From Symsagittifera roscoffensis (lineage: Eukaryota; Xenacoelomorpha; Acoela; Convolutidae), in assembly GCF_963678635.1 (NCBI RefSeq), contig NC_087069.1:14232660-14296659 (forward strand): a DNA stretch of 64,000 bases, written 5' to 3'. The notes below the pieces were generated by a model. That model did not search any database, was not told the origin of the DNA, and saw only the letters and a list, made by a program, of their open reading frames with translations. The number at the start of each line of letters is the position of its first letter. Position 1 is the first letter of the stretch. Made by a program: the position numbers and the translations under genes. Of the stretch, positions 1-11,564 are shown piece after piece.

Positions 1-1613
1 AAGAAGGAAACACGAAGTCAAGGTAAGCAAAATTACAAATTGTAGGAGTAAATCAAGCACTAAAATCAACATTAAAAAAAGCGCGCATCAAAAAAACGAT
101 TTCACGATGAAAAAACTAACCGGACAACAGATAAGCAGACAAATCAAAGGCCGAAAGATTTATTTGAAACAGAATATTTCCCGTTTGAATAAAAAAAACA
201 GATCCTGGTCAGATTCGAACCCAGGACCTTTGCCATCCCAGGCATATTCGTTATTATGAACCAAGATACAGGTGATACAAGTGATTCTGTTAAACAAGTT
301 ACAAAAGATTCAAGAAACGATGAAAAATGTTAACTTAAATATTCCGAGGGCCATAATTTCGTTAAAAAGTATGGGCGTAACCGCTTATGGAGAGGAGTTT
401 TTCGTGTCTGTTTTATTCAATGAAACCAAAAACTCAGATTTGGTATGTTAGTTTTTGAGAAAACTAGAAAAAAATCAAAAACATGGGTCAAAAATTCCCC
501 CACAGACTTTTTCGAAGGCTGCAAGTAAAGGGGTAAAGCAAAAACAGGCCAGAGGAGTAAGCAGTAACATAAAAATGTAGGCGATTTTTCTATTCATACC
601 CTTTTTAGAAAACCGGCAGAAGAGTTTTTGAAAAAAAAACTTTTTTGCAAGTGATAAAATTTTCCCAAACGTCTCAAAAAATTTAAACAAAAAACCCGAT
701 CCCATAATTTCATAAAACCCGTTTTTACGAAGCAAAAATTCTAGGCAAAAATTCCCAGCGAGACATCTAGGCAAAAATGCCAAGCAACTGAACAAAACTA
801 ACGAAGCTGAAACAAGGCCGACAATCTTTGAGCAGACGCCACTTGAGGCGAAGAAAACGACTGTGTAAAACTTTGAAAAGTTTCAAGTCTCCCCTGAAAC
901 TAACCTATAGTATCTAGTACTCACCAATTTGTTAAATTTGAATTTTCATGAAATTGAGCATGTCAAGTGATTCAACTGATTTTATTAGTTTTCGAAAGTC
1001 TACATTCCGATTTGATAACGCTTGCTGAACCAAAATCTCCATTTCATAATACTTCTACAATTCAGCAAATACTTCCACTAAAAAACGTCTCATTCAAACG
1101 ACCCCCCCGTCCAAAACAATAATTGACAATTTGTTCACAAGGGAAGAGACCAACATTCGAGCTGTTCAGCTCATCGCGGAGAACCGCTGATGTGCCCCTG
1201 CTTAAGAAATATATGCATCGTTTTTTGTAATTTTTTGACAACAATAAAAGAAGAAAACATATAAGATAACCACCTTCAGATCAATTTGAAGCAGATCAAT
1301 TTTAATCCAAAACTATCAAAAGAAACCTTTTTCAAGAATGTATTCAATTTTTAGACTAAATTTTTTAAAGATTTTTTCAGACAATGGACTAACTTAGTAT
1401 AGACACCTTTAAAAAAACTCTTCTTCCAATTCAAGGACCCCAAATTTATTTGCCAATAACACTATAAAAGCCCCCACACGCTAGAAACACTGCATCAAAA
1501 GCGCTCGCACAAGAGGCATTGAATATTGATGAATTCAACGAGACAGCAATTATCCACGAAAAAAGAAAACTTTTTCTGTGGACAACTATTTGAGCGCCAT
1601 TTTGGTATCTCAC
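1..1613. other. Non-coding sequence: putative ALKBH6 intron with repeats
   Basis: No coding exon that I can support lies here. On the minus strand this is downstream of the ALKBH6-like exon, so it is probably intron. It holds a tRNA-like promoter fragment near 190-280. About 55 bp near 790-835 resemble a stretch near 7385-7435, both containing the minus-strand core AAAGATTGTCGGC, so an interspersed repeat family is present. Confidence 0.5.
190..280 (-). repeat. tRNA-derived SINE-like fragment
   Basis: On the minus strand a good RNA polymerase III B box, GGGTTCGAATC, lies at 212-222. About 45 bases upstream is an A-box-like TGGTTCATAATAAC. The T-arm stem does not pair well and no acceptor stem closes, so this is a tRNA-derived repeat head and not a working tRNA. 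A short T-rich stretch follows, as is usual for SINE bodies. The family cannot be named. Confidence 0.45.
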
Positions 1614-1812
1614 CTACTTTCGCGTGTGGAATTCCTCCCCAATTCTGCAATCTACGGTTGGACAGATGAACCCACTTGGGTTTGGGCGCGGAGTAAATAT
1701 GACGTAGCAGCTCTTGCTCTTTTACTTCTGATATGAAATCGGGGATGTAAAAGACACGGTTGGGACATTGGGACACCACAAAATCCTTCAAACTATTTGA
1801 CATCGGCGTCAT
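1614..1812 (-). CDS. ALKBH6: ALKBH6-like dioxygenase, 5' coding exon
   Basis: This exon encodes the N-terminus of an AlkB-homologue 6 protein, a family of Fe(II)/2-oxoglutarate dioxygenases of poorly defined substrate. What can be seen is the family's N-terminal signature: VFYIPDFIS, an acidic LL helix, then APKPKWVHLSNRRLQNWGG and PHAK. The first in-frame ATG is at 1812 and a second follows at 1803; the frame is open upstream but has no earlier ATG. The exon ends at a strong donor (GTAG|GTGAGA) in phase 1. The catalytic HxD...H motif must lie in later exons, none of which I could find in the 1.6 kb left on this side. The gene therefore has a long first intron or is broken. Identification rests on recognised family motifs. 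Confidence 0.8.
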
Positions 1813-4107
1813 AAACTCCTTCGACACTGATTTTCAGAAGCATCAAAGCATTTAGCACAAAAGATTTCAAAACACAATATCTGAAAACAAAAGTTCGGAC
1901 CTGTAATTCAGATATAACATATGTACGTGTGTAAAAGTATGAATTCAGAACTTCAGTATTTTTAATTTGATCGACCCGAAGTCTCGCAATCACACATAGT
2001 CGTGTAACGCAAACTTTCAGTAGCAAGTCATCGCAAAATTTCGTGGTTTTCTGATGACTGAGCCACGGCTAACTATTTTTGTGCAACCCAGAGGCGAAGC
2101 TGAAATTCGCAAAAAGCAAACATGGCAAAAAGGAAGTTCGAAATGCAGATTAAAAAATTGGCTGCAAAAATGAGCCGTGGAAAAATTTTTAAGCCGAGTG
2201 ATCGAGCCCCTAATTTGTGGCGACCAAGTGGAAGATTCGTCTTTTTTTCTACTTTAGACACTCATGCGAAAACTATACCCCCCACACACAAACTGTGTTT
2301 ATACTATTGTAGGGAGGATATAATTTGCTGGGGATGGCTATAGCACCAAAGGCCCGAAGAAAGTGTATCTCAGATTGTGTTTATGTTTAATTCTCCTGTT
2401 GTTACGTTGACTAGAATGCGTCCAGTTAATTGTTTTAATTTGTCAGGATTCAACTGGTACTTCCAAAGAATTGGGTCGATTTGATTTTTTACTCGAAAAA
2501 TAATTCTTCTACCCGATTCCAGAGGAGCGCTAACTTAACTTCAGAAGATAATTTTTACAGCTTAAGAAACCACTTTTTGTTCTATTCGCTGAATTTTCTC
2601 GCTCTTAATTTGTCTTAAAACCAAAAATTTCTCGATTTTTTTTTGAATTTTTGAAACATCGCTTGAATCGTGACTACAAGCGCTTCAAAATTTTACGCGT
2701 CTGAGAATTATAACTTGAATAAAATACCAGAATAAGGAATAATTTTCTCGACACCGCGTGAACTTTTTCAAATATTGATGTGATCCACTCATTACTGCAA
2801 AAACTTCAAACTCAAAACCCTCGGTCTTGTCTTAAAATTATTTCTGGAGCCTAATTTGCGTGAAAAAAAACCACTTAAAATTAAACTGAACTAAAACACA
2901 ACAAAATACAAATTTGATTACCACATAGAACCAATGCAAAATCATTACACAGCAAAAAGATAACTCAAAAAAATTACTGACATCTGATTTTGACCAGCTA
3001 GAAATTATTGCTATTTAATCAATCAATTGACATAAATAACCCAGACACTATCCATCAACGCAAAGATATTTTACAAAAAATCAAGGCCAGGAGAATATAC
3101 AAAAAAGAGATTCCAACAGTCGAGTTTCAAAATCTTGAACTTCAAATTTATGATTAACAAAAACAAAGCCAACGTCGAGTTGGAAAAGAGTCAATGGGCG
3201 TAAGTAGAAAAAATTAATGAGATTTTATGAAAAAGCTCAATTTTCGAAATTTAAAGAGAAAAAAGATGATCTTAAAAAGCCCTAGAACAATTTATGACTG
3301 ACACTTTTTTGATCATTTTGAAAAAATGAAAAAAAAAATGGCTCGATAGGTAAATGTGTTTTTCAATGGAAATTCGATTATTAAACTTCACTTTCGACAC
3401 TAGAAGTCAACCACGTTTTCGCTGTTCGATAGTGGAGTTTGCATTCCTTCTACCAAAATAAATGAACTGAACTTGAAAAAATTCTTAAGTCAAATAGCGA
3501 AAAAGGAAATTTAAGCCTGCGCAAATTTTAAGACTTTTCATGAAAAAAAAATAAGATCATCGCGACCTCTATGAGTCACCTAACAAGATCAACCGAAAAA
3601 CTTTAAATTTTGCAATAAAAAATTTGAAAATTTTTCCTTGAAAAAAATAACATGGCCTGTATCAGTTTCTTCACTATATTCATTTCTGACTAAAACTACT
3701 GACATCTACTGGATTTAAACACCCGAGTTACCTGATATTCGGTTAAGATTAGACAAAAAGAGAAGAGAACAAAAAATGCTTAGAAATTAACCGGAATTAA
3801 GATGGTTCTATTTGTTTTGCGAAAATCGCAACCAAAATTTCACCTCAAAAATGGGTTGTTTTGGCTTTTTCGAGTTAATCAAGAGTTAATCTTAAGCTAC
3901 TGAGTTAATGGATAGGAAGTTAAATTCCATGAAGCCTCCTACCCAGTCCAAAAAAAAACTATAGAAGAGCAAAATCTCCAAAAAATTGTATAAGAGAATA
4001 TACTTTTGCTTGACAGACATAAAAGGTCAAATTTAAAATATAACTTATGATGGATATCTTTTCGGAAAAAGTATTATATTCTTTTGTGAAATCATGATAT
4101 TGAGAAT
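1813..4107. other. Intergenic AT-rich DNA, no gene seen
   Basis: All frames are short and I see no exon with paired splice signals. Around 2090 there is a copy of a short motif (GAGGCGAAGCTGA) that recurs near 7214, 8650 and 16475, suggesting a dispersed repeat family. Confidence 0.4.
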
Positions 4108-4112
4108 TTGTT

Positions 4113-4464
4113 CAAATTTGTTTTAAGCCAAGAAAAAATGGAAGGACACAGATATGATACCGCTCTCAATTCCTGGCGGTCGCTCCTTGAGGTATTTATA
4201 ATCGCGACAAAAATTTGGGATCAACCGTACAAATTTGTTTTAAGCCAAGAAAAAATGGAAGGACACAGATATGATACCGCTCTCAAATCCTGGCGGTCGC
4301 TCCTTCAGGTACTTATAATCGCGACAAAAATTTGGGATCAACCGTACAAATTTGTTTTAAGCCAAGAAAAAATGGAAGGACAGATATGATACCGCTCTCA
4401 ATTCCTGGCGGTCGCTCCTTGAGGTACTTATAATCGCGACAAAAATTTGGGATCAACCGTACAA
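4113..4464 (+). repeat. 117-bp tandem repeat, three copies
   Basis: Three near-identical 117-bp units start at 4113, 4230 and 4347. Because 117 is a multiple of three, the first two read through as a repeated 39-residue peptide. The third has lost two bases (ggacag for ggacacag), which closes the frame. There is no start context or homology to support a gene. A fourth partial unit lies at 4744-4840 inside the larger duplication. Confidence 0.85.
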
Positions 4465-5145
4465 CCCCCCATTCAATTTGGGGGAATAAAATACTCATTT
4501 TTGATCTATTTAGTCAAAAAAATCTATTGATACCAAATAATGGTTAAGTTTGTAACGATATTAACGGGATACAATAGCTACTTGGTATAAAAAAACTCCA
4601 GGGTATATTCAGCTCGCTTGTTTAAAATGAATATTTTATGTAGAATTAATTTACTAAATTAATACAAGCTTGGGGAGGACATTCTACGGCAGGTCACTTA
4701 TGGGAGGGTCGCATTATACGCCTGAACTACCACAAAATTCATGAAGGACACAGATATGATACCGCTCTCAATTCCTGGCGGTCGCTCCTTGAGGTACTTA
4801 TAATCGCGACAAAAATTTGGGATCAACCGTACAACCCCCCAATCAATTTGGGGGGATAAAATACCCATTTTTCAGAAATTGGCTTCGATGGCAAAATAAA
4901 TTGATCTATTTAGTCAAAAAAATCTATTGATACCAAATAATGGTTAAGTTTGTAACGATAATAATGGGATTCAATAGCTACTTGGTATAAAAAACTCTCC
5001 AGGGTATATTCAGCTCGCTTGTTTAAAATGAATATTTTATGTATAATTAATTTACTAAATTAATACATGCTTGGGGAGGACATTCTACGGCAGGTCACTT
5101 AGGGGAGGGTCGCATTACACGCCTGAACTACCACAAAATTCATAA
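4370..5145 (+). repeat. 370-bp direct duplication with C/G hairpin
   Basis: The stretch from about 4375 is repeated with a period of 370 bp: for example, the string ending in ACAACCCCCC occurs at 4451 and at 4821. Each copy contains a C6...G5-6 inverted repeat (CCCCCC, about nine bases, GGGGG) that could form a hairpin, and ends in CCACAAAATTCAT. The right copy has an extra stretch of roughly 30 bp near 4870-4900. This may be a small non-autonomous element present twice; no terminal inverted repeats were identified. Confidence 0.75.
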
Positions 5146-6647
5146 CAGATTTTGACCGGTTTCGATGTTTTTCGGTCACCTTCATATTGCAATTAATCAA
5201 ATGAAACGTAAATGTAACAACTGCAGTTGGGTCTTATGCACAAAACCGGCCTAAAATCAATATTTTTATATCTTGAGTTAAAACTAAAGCTTATGCGGTC
5301 CAATCTGATTGGCTAGTATTAGCCATTCAAATTCAGGCAACATATTCAGGAAAAACTTCCAGCAGATAAAAATAATAGCCGAAATTACCAAAATGTGGAA
5401 CTCTGTCTAAAAATAATGTTTAAAGTAGCTTGGGAAATTTTGCCCGGACGAGAAAAAAAATGTCAAAAGGCTTCAGCAGAATAAAAGTTTGGTTATTTCG
5501 ACCAACAATCTTATCTGCTTGACATTTTAATTGAAATGCCGGACCATGTTGTTTGAATTTGAGTGTCTTATTAGCCAATCAAATCCAACCTTACTATTTT
5601 GAGTTCCAAAAAGATGTAGACATATTGATTTTGGGCCATTTAGTGCAGAAGACCTCTGCACTTTAACAACGTGTTTGCACTCGCTAAAAAAGTCCTCAAC
5701 TAATCTCTTACGGTCTATAATTGCTAGGGATTTTTTAGTTGAAAAGAATTAATGATAAAAATCATTGAAATTTTGTACAAAACTAAATGATTCGAAATTC
5801 GCTCGAATTGAATTGAAATTGAAAGTGAAGCACCGTGGAAGGAGGGTTAGGAGAAGAAAACTAAGATGAGCAGTCATATATTTAATACTAGACTACTAAC
5901 CTAGAGCGATTATTACAAGTTATTAGTGTTACAATCCTGTATGGTTAAGCTGGTAAACTTGACAATCGACTACCTGATGTTATTTATTCTAATACAACCA
6001 CTCCTGTGAGATCCAGTATAATTTTGAAACACATCTACTTTATCATGTTAGTTCTGTACAAATACAAATTCGTCGCCAGCTGCGACAATTTTATAATTCA
6101 AATTTCTTGTAATCTCAAACTAGAAATACAAGAGAAAGCACAAATATAATTAACTGTTCAGTTATGTTAACAGATAGTGTATAATAACTAACAGGTTATA
6201 AGTAGTTAAGAAGTAAAAACATGTCTCAAGCTAGTTTAGTTTGACCACTCTTTCTCATCAGTTTCAGCGAAGAGGAGCCAAAAACCACTAAACATCTCTT
6301 GGCGCAAAACAGTTCTCTACGAATTGAGCTCCATATAAAAACATCAAAAACTAAAACAATAGCAACAAACTAGTTAATTCGAATGCCCGAAGGTGAAATC
6401 AATCAAAAATATGAGCTTGATAGAACTTTGATCGGAGGAAAGGTCACTGAAGGCCATCAGATGAGTGAATAACTTCGAAGGGTCAACAAGGGGGGTTGGA
6501 CGTCATTTTCAAACAAAAAACAGTTTGATATCAGCAGAGTTAGCCAGAATAATACTGGTCCAATAAATATTTACAACAGGAACGGTTACAAACAAATTTT
6601 ACCAAAGTTTTACAACTTCAAGTGGCTAGTCAAAAATTGAGTTAAAG
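5146..6647. other. Intergenic DNA, no gene seen
   Basis: No long reading frame, tandem repeat or RNA signature is visible. This is the 3' flank of the PPP1R3-like gene. Confidence 0.4.
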
Positions 6648-6653
6648 TTTATT
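6648..6653 (-). terminator. Polyadenylation signal of PPP1R3-like gene
   Basis: On the minus strand AATAAA lies about 160 bases past the TGA stop at 6816. It is the first such hexamer downstream of the gene and fits a short 3' UTR. Confidence 0.5.
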
Positions 6654-6815
6654 GCATTAGTAAGTGCACCAAATAATCTCTATCAGCAAACTACAGACAA
6701 ACACAGCTTTTAACTTTCCAAACAGGGCTTTCAGATTTACTCGCTTGTTCGCTTTCCAAACATCAATGAACATTCAGTTTAACCAGACACTTCTGGAACT
6801 CGTCTTTCCCAGTTT

Positions 6816-7105
6816 TCACCAATACGGGTGCATTTCATCTATTCCAGAATTTGCAAGCCAATATGCGTAGAGGGGCGAGTTCACATCTGTCGATACTGTG
6901 TTTCTTGGATTTGACAGGGTGTTCAGACTTGTATGTCCGGAAACAATTGAGTAATTCAGACCATCGTTATTGTCCCAATGTTCCGTGCCATTCTGCTCAG
7001 CGAAGCATACACAGAATTCAATTCGGTAGTTGTCATGCCACGAGACTGGGATATCGATTAGGAATTTGAACGTATCGAACAGGTTGGTATCATTTGTCCC
7101 GTTAC
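6816..7105 (-). CDS. PPP1R3-like PP1 regulatory subunit, exon 5 (end of CBM21)
   Basis: The last coding exon carries about residues 973-1068 of the protein. It completes the CBM21 starch/glycogen-binding domain: FDTFKFLIDIP, then the core IEFCVCF, then HWDNNDGLNYS, which matches the family's conserved (Y/W)(W/D)(D/S)NN...NY ending. After a short linker the protein ends in HPYW and TGA, comparable with the GPYY end of vertebrate PPP1R3B, which argues that this is the true C-terminus. The acceptor at 7106 (TTTTTTCTCAATAG|GTAAC) supplies two bases to a codon begun in exon 4, so phase 1 is kept. Confidence 0.87.
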
Positions 7106-7409
7106 CTATTGAGAAAAAACCAAGCGTTAAACGAAGCAACCCTTTAGGATTTAATATCAGCTTCTCAAAAACAGTTTTAAACAAAAAACAACACGTTTGA
7201 AGCTTTTTCAATTTCAGTAGAGGCTAAGCGTAGCTTCGGACCACTTGCGATGCAACACAAGCACAAAAAACAGAAATCGGAAAAATGAAAAAAAAAAGTT
7301 GAAATAAACAAGGTCTAACAAAATTAACATTTCTTGATGTCTCGAGAGAAGTTCCTTGCCATACAATTGAAATTCGAATGAGCCACTGAACAAAACGTAC
7401 GCAGAGGAA

Positions 7410-7726
7410 ACAAAGCCGACAATCTTTGAGCAGAGCAACTTGCTCCGAAAACAACAATTTACGGAGCAAGTACGAAAACCGAAAACCTGAAACTAAATTA
7501 AACAACACCTGCATTTGCAACTGCAATGAAAGTTGCTTACAGCACAAGCAAAATCCGTGATGTTGTAATTTTGCCGACAAAACTTGAGCAGACAAACGAA
7601 AAATCGACAATCCAAAATTAACCGAATTTTTTTTCAATTGCACAAAATAAAAAAAAAACAAAGTCCGGCCGAGACTCGATCCAGAGACCTTAAAGTGCCG
7701 AGGCAACGGCGTTACCCCTAGGCCAA
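7410..7726 (-). repeat. tRNA-derived SINE-like element
   Basis: On the minus strand the element starts with A box TGGCCTAGGGG (7715-7725) and B box GGATCGAGTCT (7672-7682), at tRNA-like spacing. The pairing GGC...GCC of a D arm is visible; the T arm is degenerate. The body that follows is A/T-rich and ends near a stretch containing AAAGATTGTCGGC, which is shared with the 790-835 region. It lies inside intron 4. The exact ends are uncertain because no flanking duplication was found. Confidence 0.5.
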
Positions 7727-8649
7727 AAAGGAAGGAACCTGGCAGATGTTAAGGTTCAATCTAAAAGAAAAGATTTCTAAAGAGAACAGAATAAAGAAGA
7801 AAAGAACTTGAGCAGAAAACTAAACTATTGTCATAAAAAAACTTCGGCTATACAGTTTTAAACATTTCTACGAATCATTCGTAACGGAACACATAAAGGG
7901 ATAACAATACATTTTGCCCTCAAAACTGCGCAAAATAATTTGACGAAGCTGATTTAATATCAGCCAAAACCGTTTAATCGAAAAAAATCCACAAATTACA
8001 GAACTTTCAAATATAGTAAAAACTTTTTAAATCATTTAAAAACCTATGCTTACCAGATAGTTTAAAGCTTACCAGATAAAATAAATGAATGTAAAATAAA
8101 ACGGAAAAAGGAGCCGACAAAATTATGACAAAAGCACGAATAAAAACATATATATATATATATATTTTCTGTGAAGTAAGTTATTTAAGGAAAAAAAGTC
8201 GAGAACCCGATTGCAATAACCTTCCTTATAGCAAGGGTAAATATAGCCAACAGACAGTTGAAAAAAGTCATGAAAGCAGGTAAACAGAAAAAAAATACTG
8301 ACTGAACTTTTGAAACAATCTCAACTTTCGAATTTCAAAGAAAAACATAGATACCACTAAATTCAAGAGAACGATTCATGAGAACACTAGAACAATTCAT
8401 GATTGGCATTTTTTGAAAAAATAACCCAATTTGAGAAAATGGATTCAAAAGTAAAATTTTATTTTCACTGATAAAATCTGAAAAAAAAATAAGAAATAAA
8501 AATCAATCACGTTTTGAGTGACCTTTAAATTTTTCATGTTCAATCGTAGAGTTTGCTTACCTTTTAACAAAGGAAATGAAGTTAACTCCAAAAGAAATCA
8601 AAATTCAAAGCCTGAAAAAGTAACTTTGTGCCGCAACAAACTTTACACA

Positions 8650-8680
8650 GAGGCGAAGCTGAGCTTCGCACCTCTTGCGA
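8650..8680 (+). repeat. Short palindromic dispersed repeat
   Basis: The stretch reads GAGGCGAAGCTGAGCTTCGC followed by ACCTCTTGCGA, with GCGAAGCT/AGCTTCGC forming a near-perfect inverted repeat. Related copies are seen near 2091, 7214-7240 and 16473-16500, each with a following ACTTGC or CTCTTGC. Confidence 0.5.
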
Positions 8681-10162
8681 TACACAATGAAGCTCCGAAA
8701 TCAAAAGATAATGTGTCTCAAACTTGAAAAACTTGAACAGTATTTGATTGAAAAAATCGTAGGCTAACAAAAAAAAATAAAAATTATTGCCAACGTTAGA
8801 AAAATCTATTATTTTCATAACAAAAGATGGATATGGGTTCAACTCTTATCCTTTTCTTGGGCTTATTCATTTGTTTCTGTTAACCAATCGATGAAGACGA
8901 TAAGAAACCATTTCAATAAAAAAAAAGAGATACAAAACAATCCTAAATGTTCTCGAAAATTTTTCATTAAATCTTGCAACAAAACAATCTGCATATCCAA
9001 CAAGAACAATCGGAGATGAAAGGCTCAATCCGCTAATTGCTATAATAAAACCACAAAGAAAAAAAATGAAAAACAAAACTTCAAAAACATGAAAGCAAAA
9101 AATTACTAACATTTGTTACAGAAAAAAACTTGCCGAAAATCAGAAAAAATTCCAAAAACTTACAAAAACCAAATTACATCACTAATTATTAATTATGAAA
9201 ATTATTCGCAAAGGTAAAAAAGCTAGATCGCAACAAATAAAAAACATTAAAAAATCCGCCAATAAAAGAAATAAAAAATCCACCACAAAGAAATTTCAAA
9301 AACTTCAGCCAAAGAGCCACACTCCTGAATCACGTGCAGAACTTGCCGCCACATTCCTTTGCAGACAAAACAGTCGATTCAATCTTGCAAAAAAATCTGG
9401 AAATGTATCAATTTTTTTGACATATTGAAACAATACGTTTAACCATCAACTTCAACCAAATTTAAAATAAAATTGCTCAAACCTAAAACACACTCAACTA
9501 ATTAAAACTCAAACTAGTTTCAAGCACTTTTAGAAAAAAAATCAAAAAACCATGCATCCGAAAAAAAACTGAAATTTTTTGCCAAAAAAAAAAATTCAGC
9601 AGATAAGTTCAAAAAAGTTTTAATTCTAACAAACACTTTGGCGCCTATAAAACCAGAAAACCATGAACTATATTTACCTTCATGAAAATTAAGAAAAAAT
9701 ACTTCAAAAATCTATCAAAAAATACAGAATTAATTACCCGGCAAGTAAGCCGACAAAAATTGGATCGAAATCAAGCCGACAAAAAAATCAACCCACATCT
9801 CAAAAAAATTTTAGCAGTAAAACATTTGTCAATTCAGTCGATGAATCTAGCTGTTGAATTACAGCAATAAGACGTCTATAAGAAGTTGGGTACAAAAATG
9901 GGTAGAAATCATTGAAGATGACCACAAAGTTCAGTCATCCTATGGACAAAATTGCTTACGGGAAAAAGTCTAGAACGCGTTTATTGATATTTATAAAAAC
10001 TACTTCTTCTTGATGGACGATTTTGATCCATCAATCAAGGAACTTGAACGTTTTTTTCCCATTCATTAGTTTTTTCTGACTTTTAATGGTGTCAGCAAAA
10101 GGACGAATTAGGGAAGAAGTCTAGTGTTCCTGTGGTTTATCTAACCATTTTTCATTAATTAC

Positions 10163-11307
10163 CTGAATGCGTGCATATAACATCTGTCGAGGTATTCCAA
10201 GAGTTGAACGTGATCCGAATGAAAACTCGCTTTTCGAAACAGACGTTCTTTACTTTTACACTTCCAGCAAGAAAACAGTCAGTCTGAATATCCACGTTTT
10301 CCAAGCTCACGCAGTTCGAGTAGAGCTTTTCTCTGAACTTCAAATAGTCCGAGGCCGGTTGGACAAATCCACATTTCAATTTAGGTCTTGCAGGATCATT
10401 TGCCCACTTGAAAACTTGCTTATTTTCGTATTCCAAGGTATCTTTATCTACCAGTTCCAACCACTCTTTGTGTTCATCAAACTCTTTAACATGAGTCAAA
10501 GGTTGTCCCGATGAGTCTCTGAACCGCACGTTCCTCCCGCCGTTGCCCTGTTTTGAACCCATAACCTCTACTTTTTTCTTTCTCTCAGGTTTCAAGATAC
10601 CTCCTGGAACCCGACCAGTCTTGGGATCTTTCATTTGGGAGTAGTGCTTCGGTGATCTCAATATCTGCATCGGGGATTTATCGGACGACGCTGGACTACT
10701 CTCAGTTGACGTGTCCGACGGTGGGCTACTTTTTAGTGACTTTCGCAATGGAGGGCTTTTTACTCGCGCTTTCTCCATCTTCGGAGAACTCGCAGGTGAA
10801 TTTTGTAGTGAAGATGCGCTGCTCGGACTTTGCGACGTCTCACAGTCAGAAACTTTTCCATTGTTCTCATTGATACTTTTCTGGTCAACCGCTGTATTTT
10901 CGTTGTTTGTTCCTTCTTTTCTTTTGTTTACTTCAAGTTTAATCTTGTTTGTTTCGCCACTTTCGTGGTTCATTCCATTGATTTTTTCATTTGCTTCGTG
11001 GTTCACATTTGAATCTTTATGTCTGTGTTCATGGGGCGTACCATTATCATGAAATCTTCGCTTGTGGCCAGGGCAAATTTCAAACTTGACGTGATTCTGT
11101 TTGTATCTGATGTCTTGCGTTACCTTTATACTATGGTTCAATTGCTTGAGTTTCGCGTAATACTCTGGATCTGTTTCTCTGATTTCAAGCAACTCCAATT
11201 CTTCTGGGCTAAAAAGAAAGAATTTGATCTTATAATACGGGGCAACAGTGGTTCGATAGAAACTTTGGACTTCGCTCATGCTTACCTGATGCGTAGTTTG
11301 CCCAAAT
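10163..11307 (-). CDS. PPP1R3-like PP1 regulatory subunit, exon 4 (RVxF motif and start of CBM21)
   Basis: This exon supplies roughly residues 591-972 of a glycogen-targeting subunit of protein phosphatase 1, which brings PP1 to glycogen so that it can dephosphorylate glycogen synthase and phosphorylase. In order it shows a hydrophilic Asn/Lys/Glu-rich and Ser/Pro-rich stretch, a basic patch, the PP1-docking motif RNVRF (about 849-853) in its usual family setting (VRFRDSSGQPLTHVKEF), and the first half of CBM21 from about 904 (GFVQPASDYLKF, VSLENV, AGSVKVKNVCFEKRVFIR, then a Trp two residues on). The acceptor at 11308 (AATTCTAG|A) and donor at 10162 (TTCAG|GTAATT) keep phases 2 and 1 with the neighbouring exons. 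Family membership is clear. Which paralogue (R3A to R3G) cannot be told; the length is closest to the long R3A form. Confidence 0.9.
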
Positions 11308-11564
11308 CTAGAATTTAATAACCACTTTTCAAACTAGAGGTCGTTTACGGTTTTTTTGCGTCATTTCCACTTCCCTGATTGGAGAGCGTAATTAAACTAA
11401 TTTTTAGCAGAAGAATTTGAAATGAACTTAAAAATATTAAAATTCAAACAGCAGAAAATCACATTTTAGGATGAAAAGATTTTACAACTTTTTCCTGAAA
11501 AATCCCCAGGACCTTCATAAGGGAAAACCACTTCATTCTTTCACGATTAAAGAAACATGGTTAC
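11308..11564 (-). other. Intron 3 of PPP1R3-like gene (257 bp)
   Basis: Bounded by donor TTAAG|GTAACC at 11564 and acceptor TTCTAG at 11308. No other feature is seen. Confidence 0.75.

Larger units (their letters stand above)
7106..10162 (-). other. Intron 4 of PPP1R3-like gene (about 3.06 kb)
   Basis: AT-rich intron with GT...AG ends (GTAATT at 10162; TCAATAG at 7106). It holds a tRNA-derived repeat (7410-7726), a short (TA)n run at 8149-8165 and a palindromic repeat near 8650. Lysine-rich open frames around 9195-9428 and 9682-9870 reflect the A-rich sequence and are not called as genes. Confidence 0.7.

Noticed and set aside
1062-1244. Minus-strand frame with an IVNYCFG-like phrase that could be an ALKBH6 second exon
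   Set aside because: No acceptor gives the phase required by the first exon without a stop, and the similarity is too short.
4108-4389. Open frame of 93 codons
   Set aside because: It is the 117-bp repeat read in frame; no start context or homology.
9195-9870. Lys/Asn-rich open frames
   Set aside because: Composition follows the A-rich intron sequence; no domain, no splice signals.
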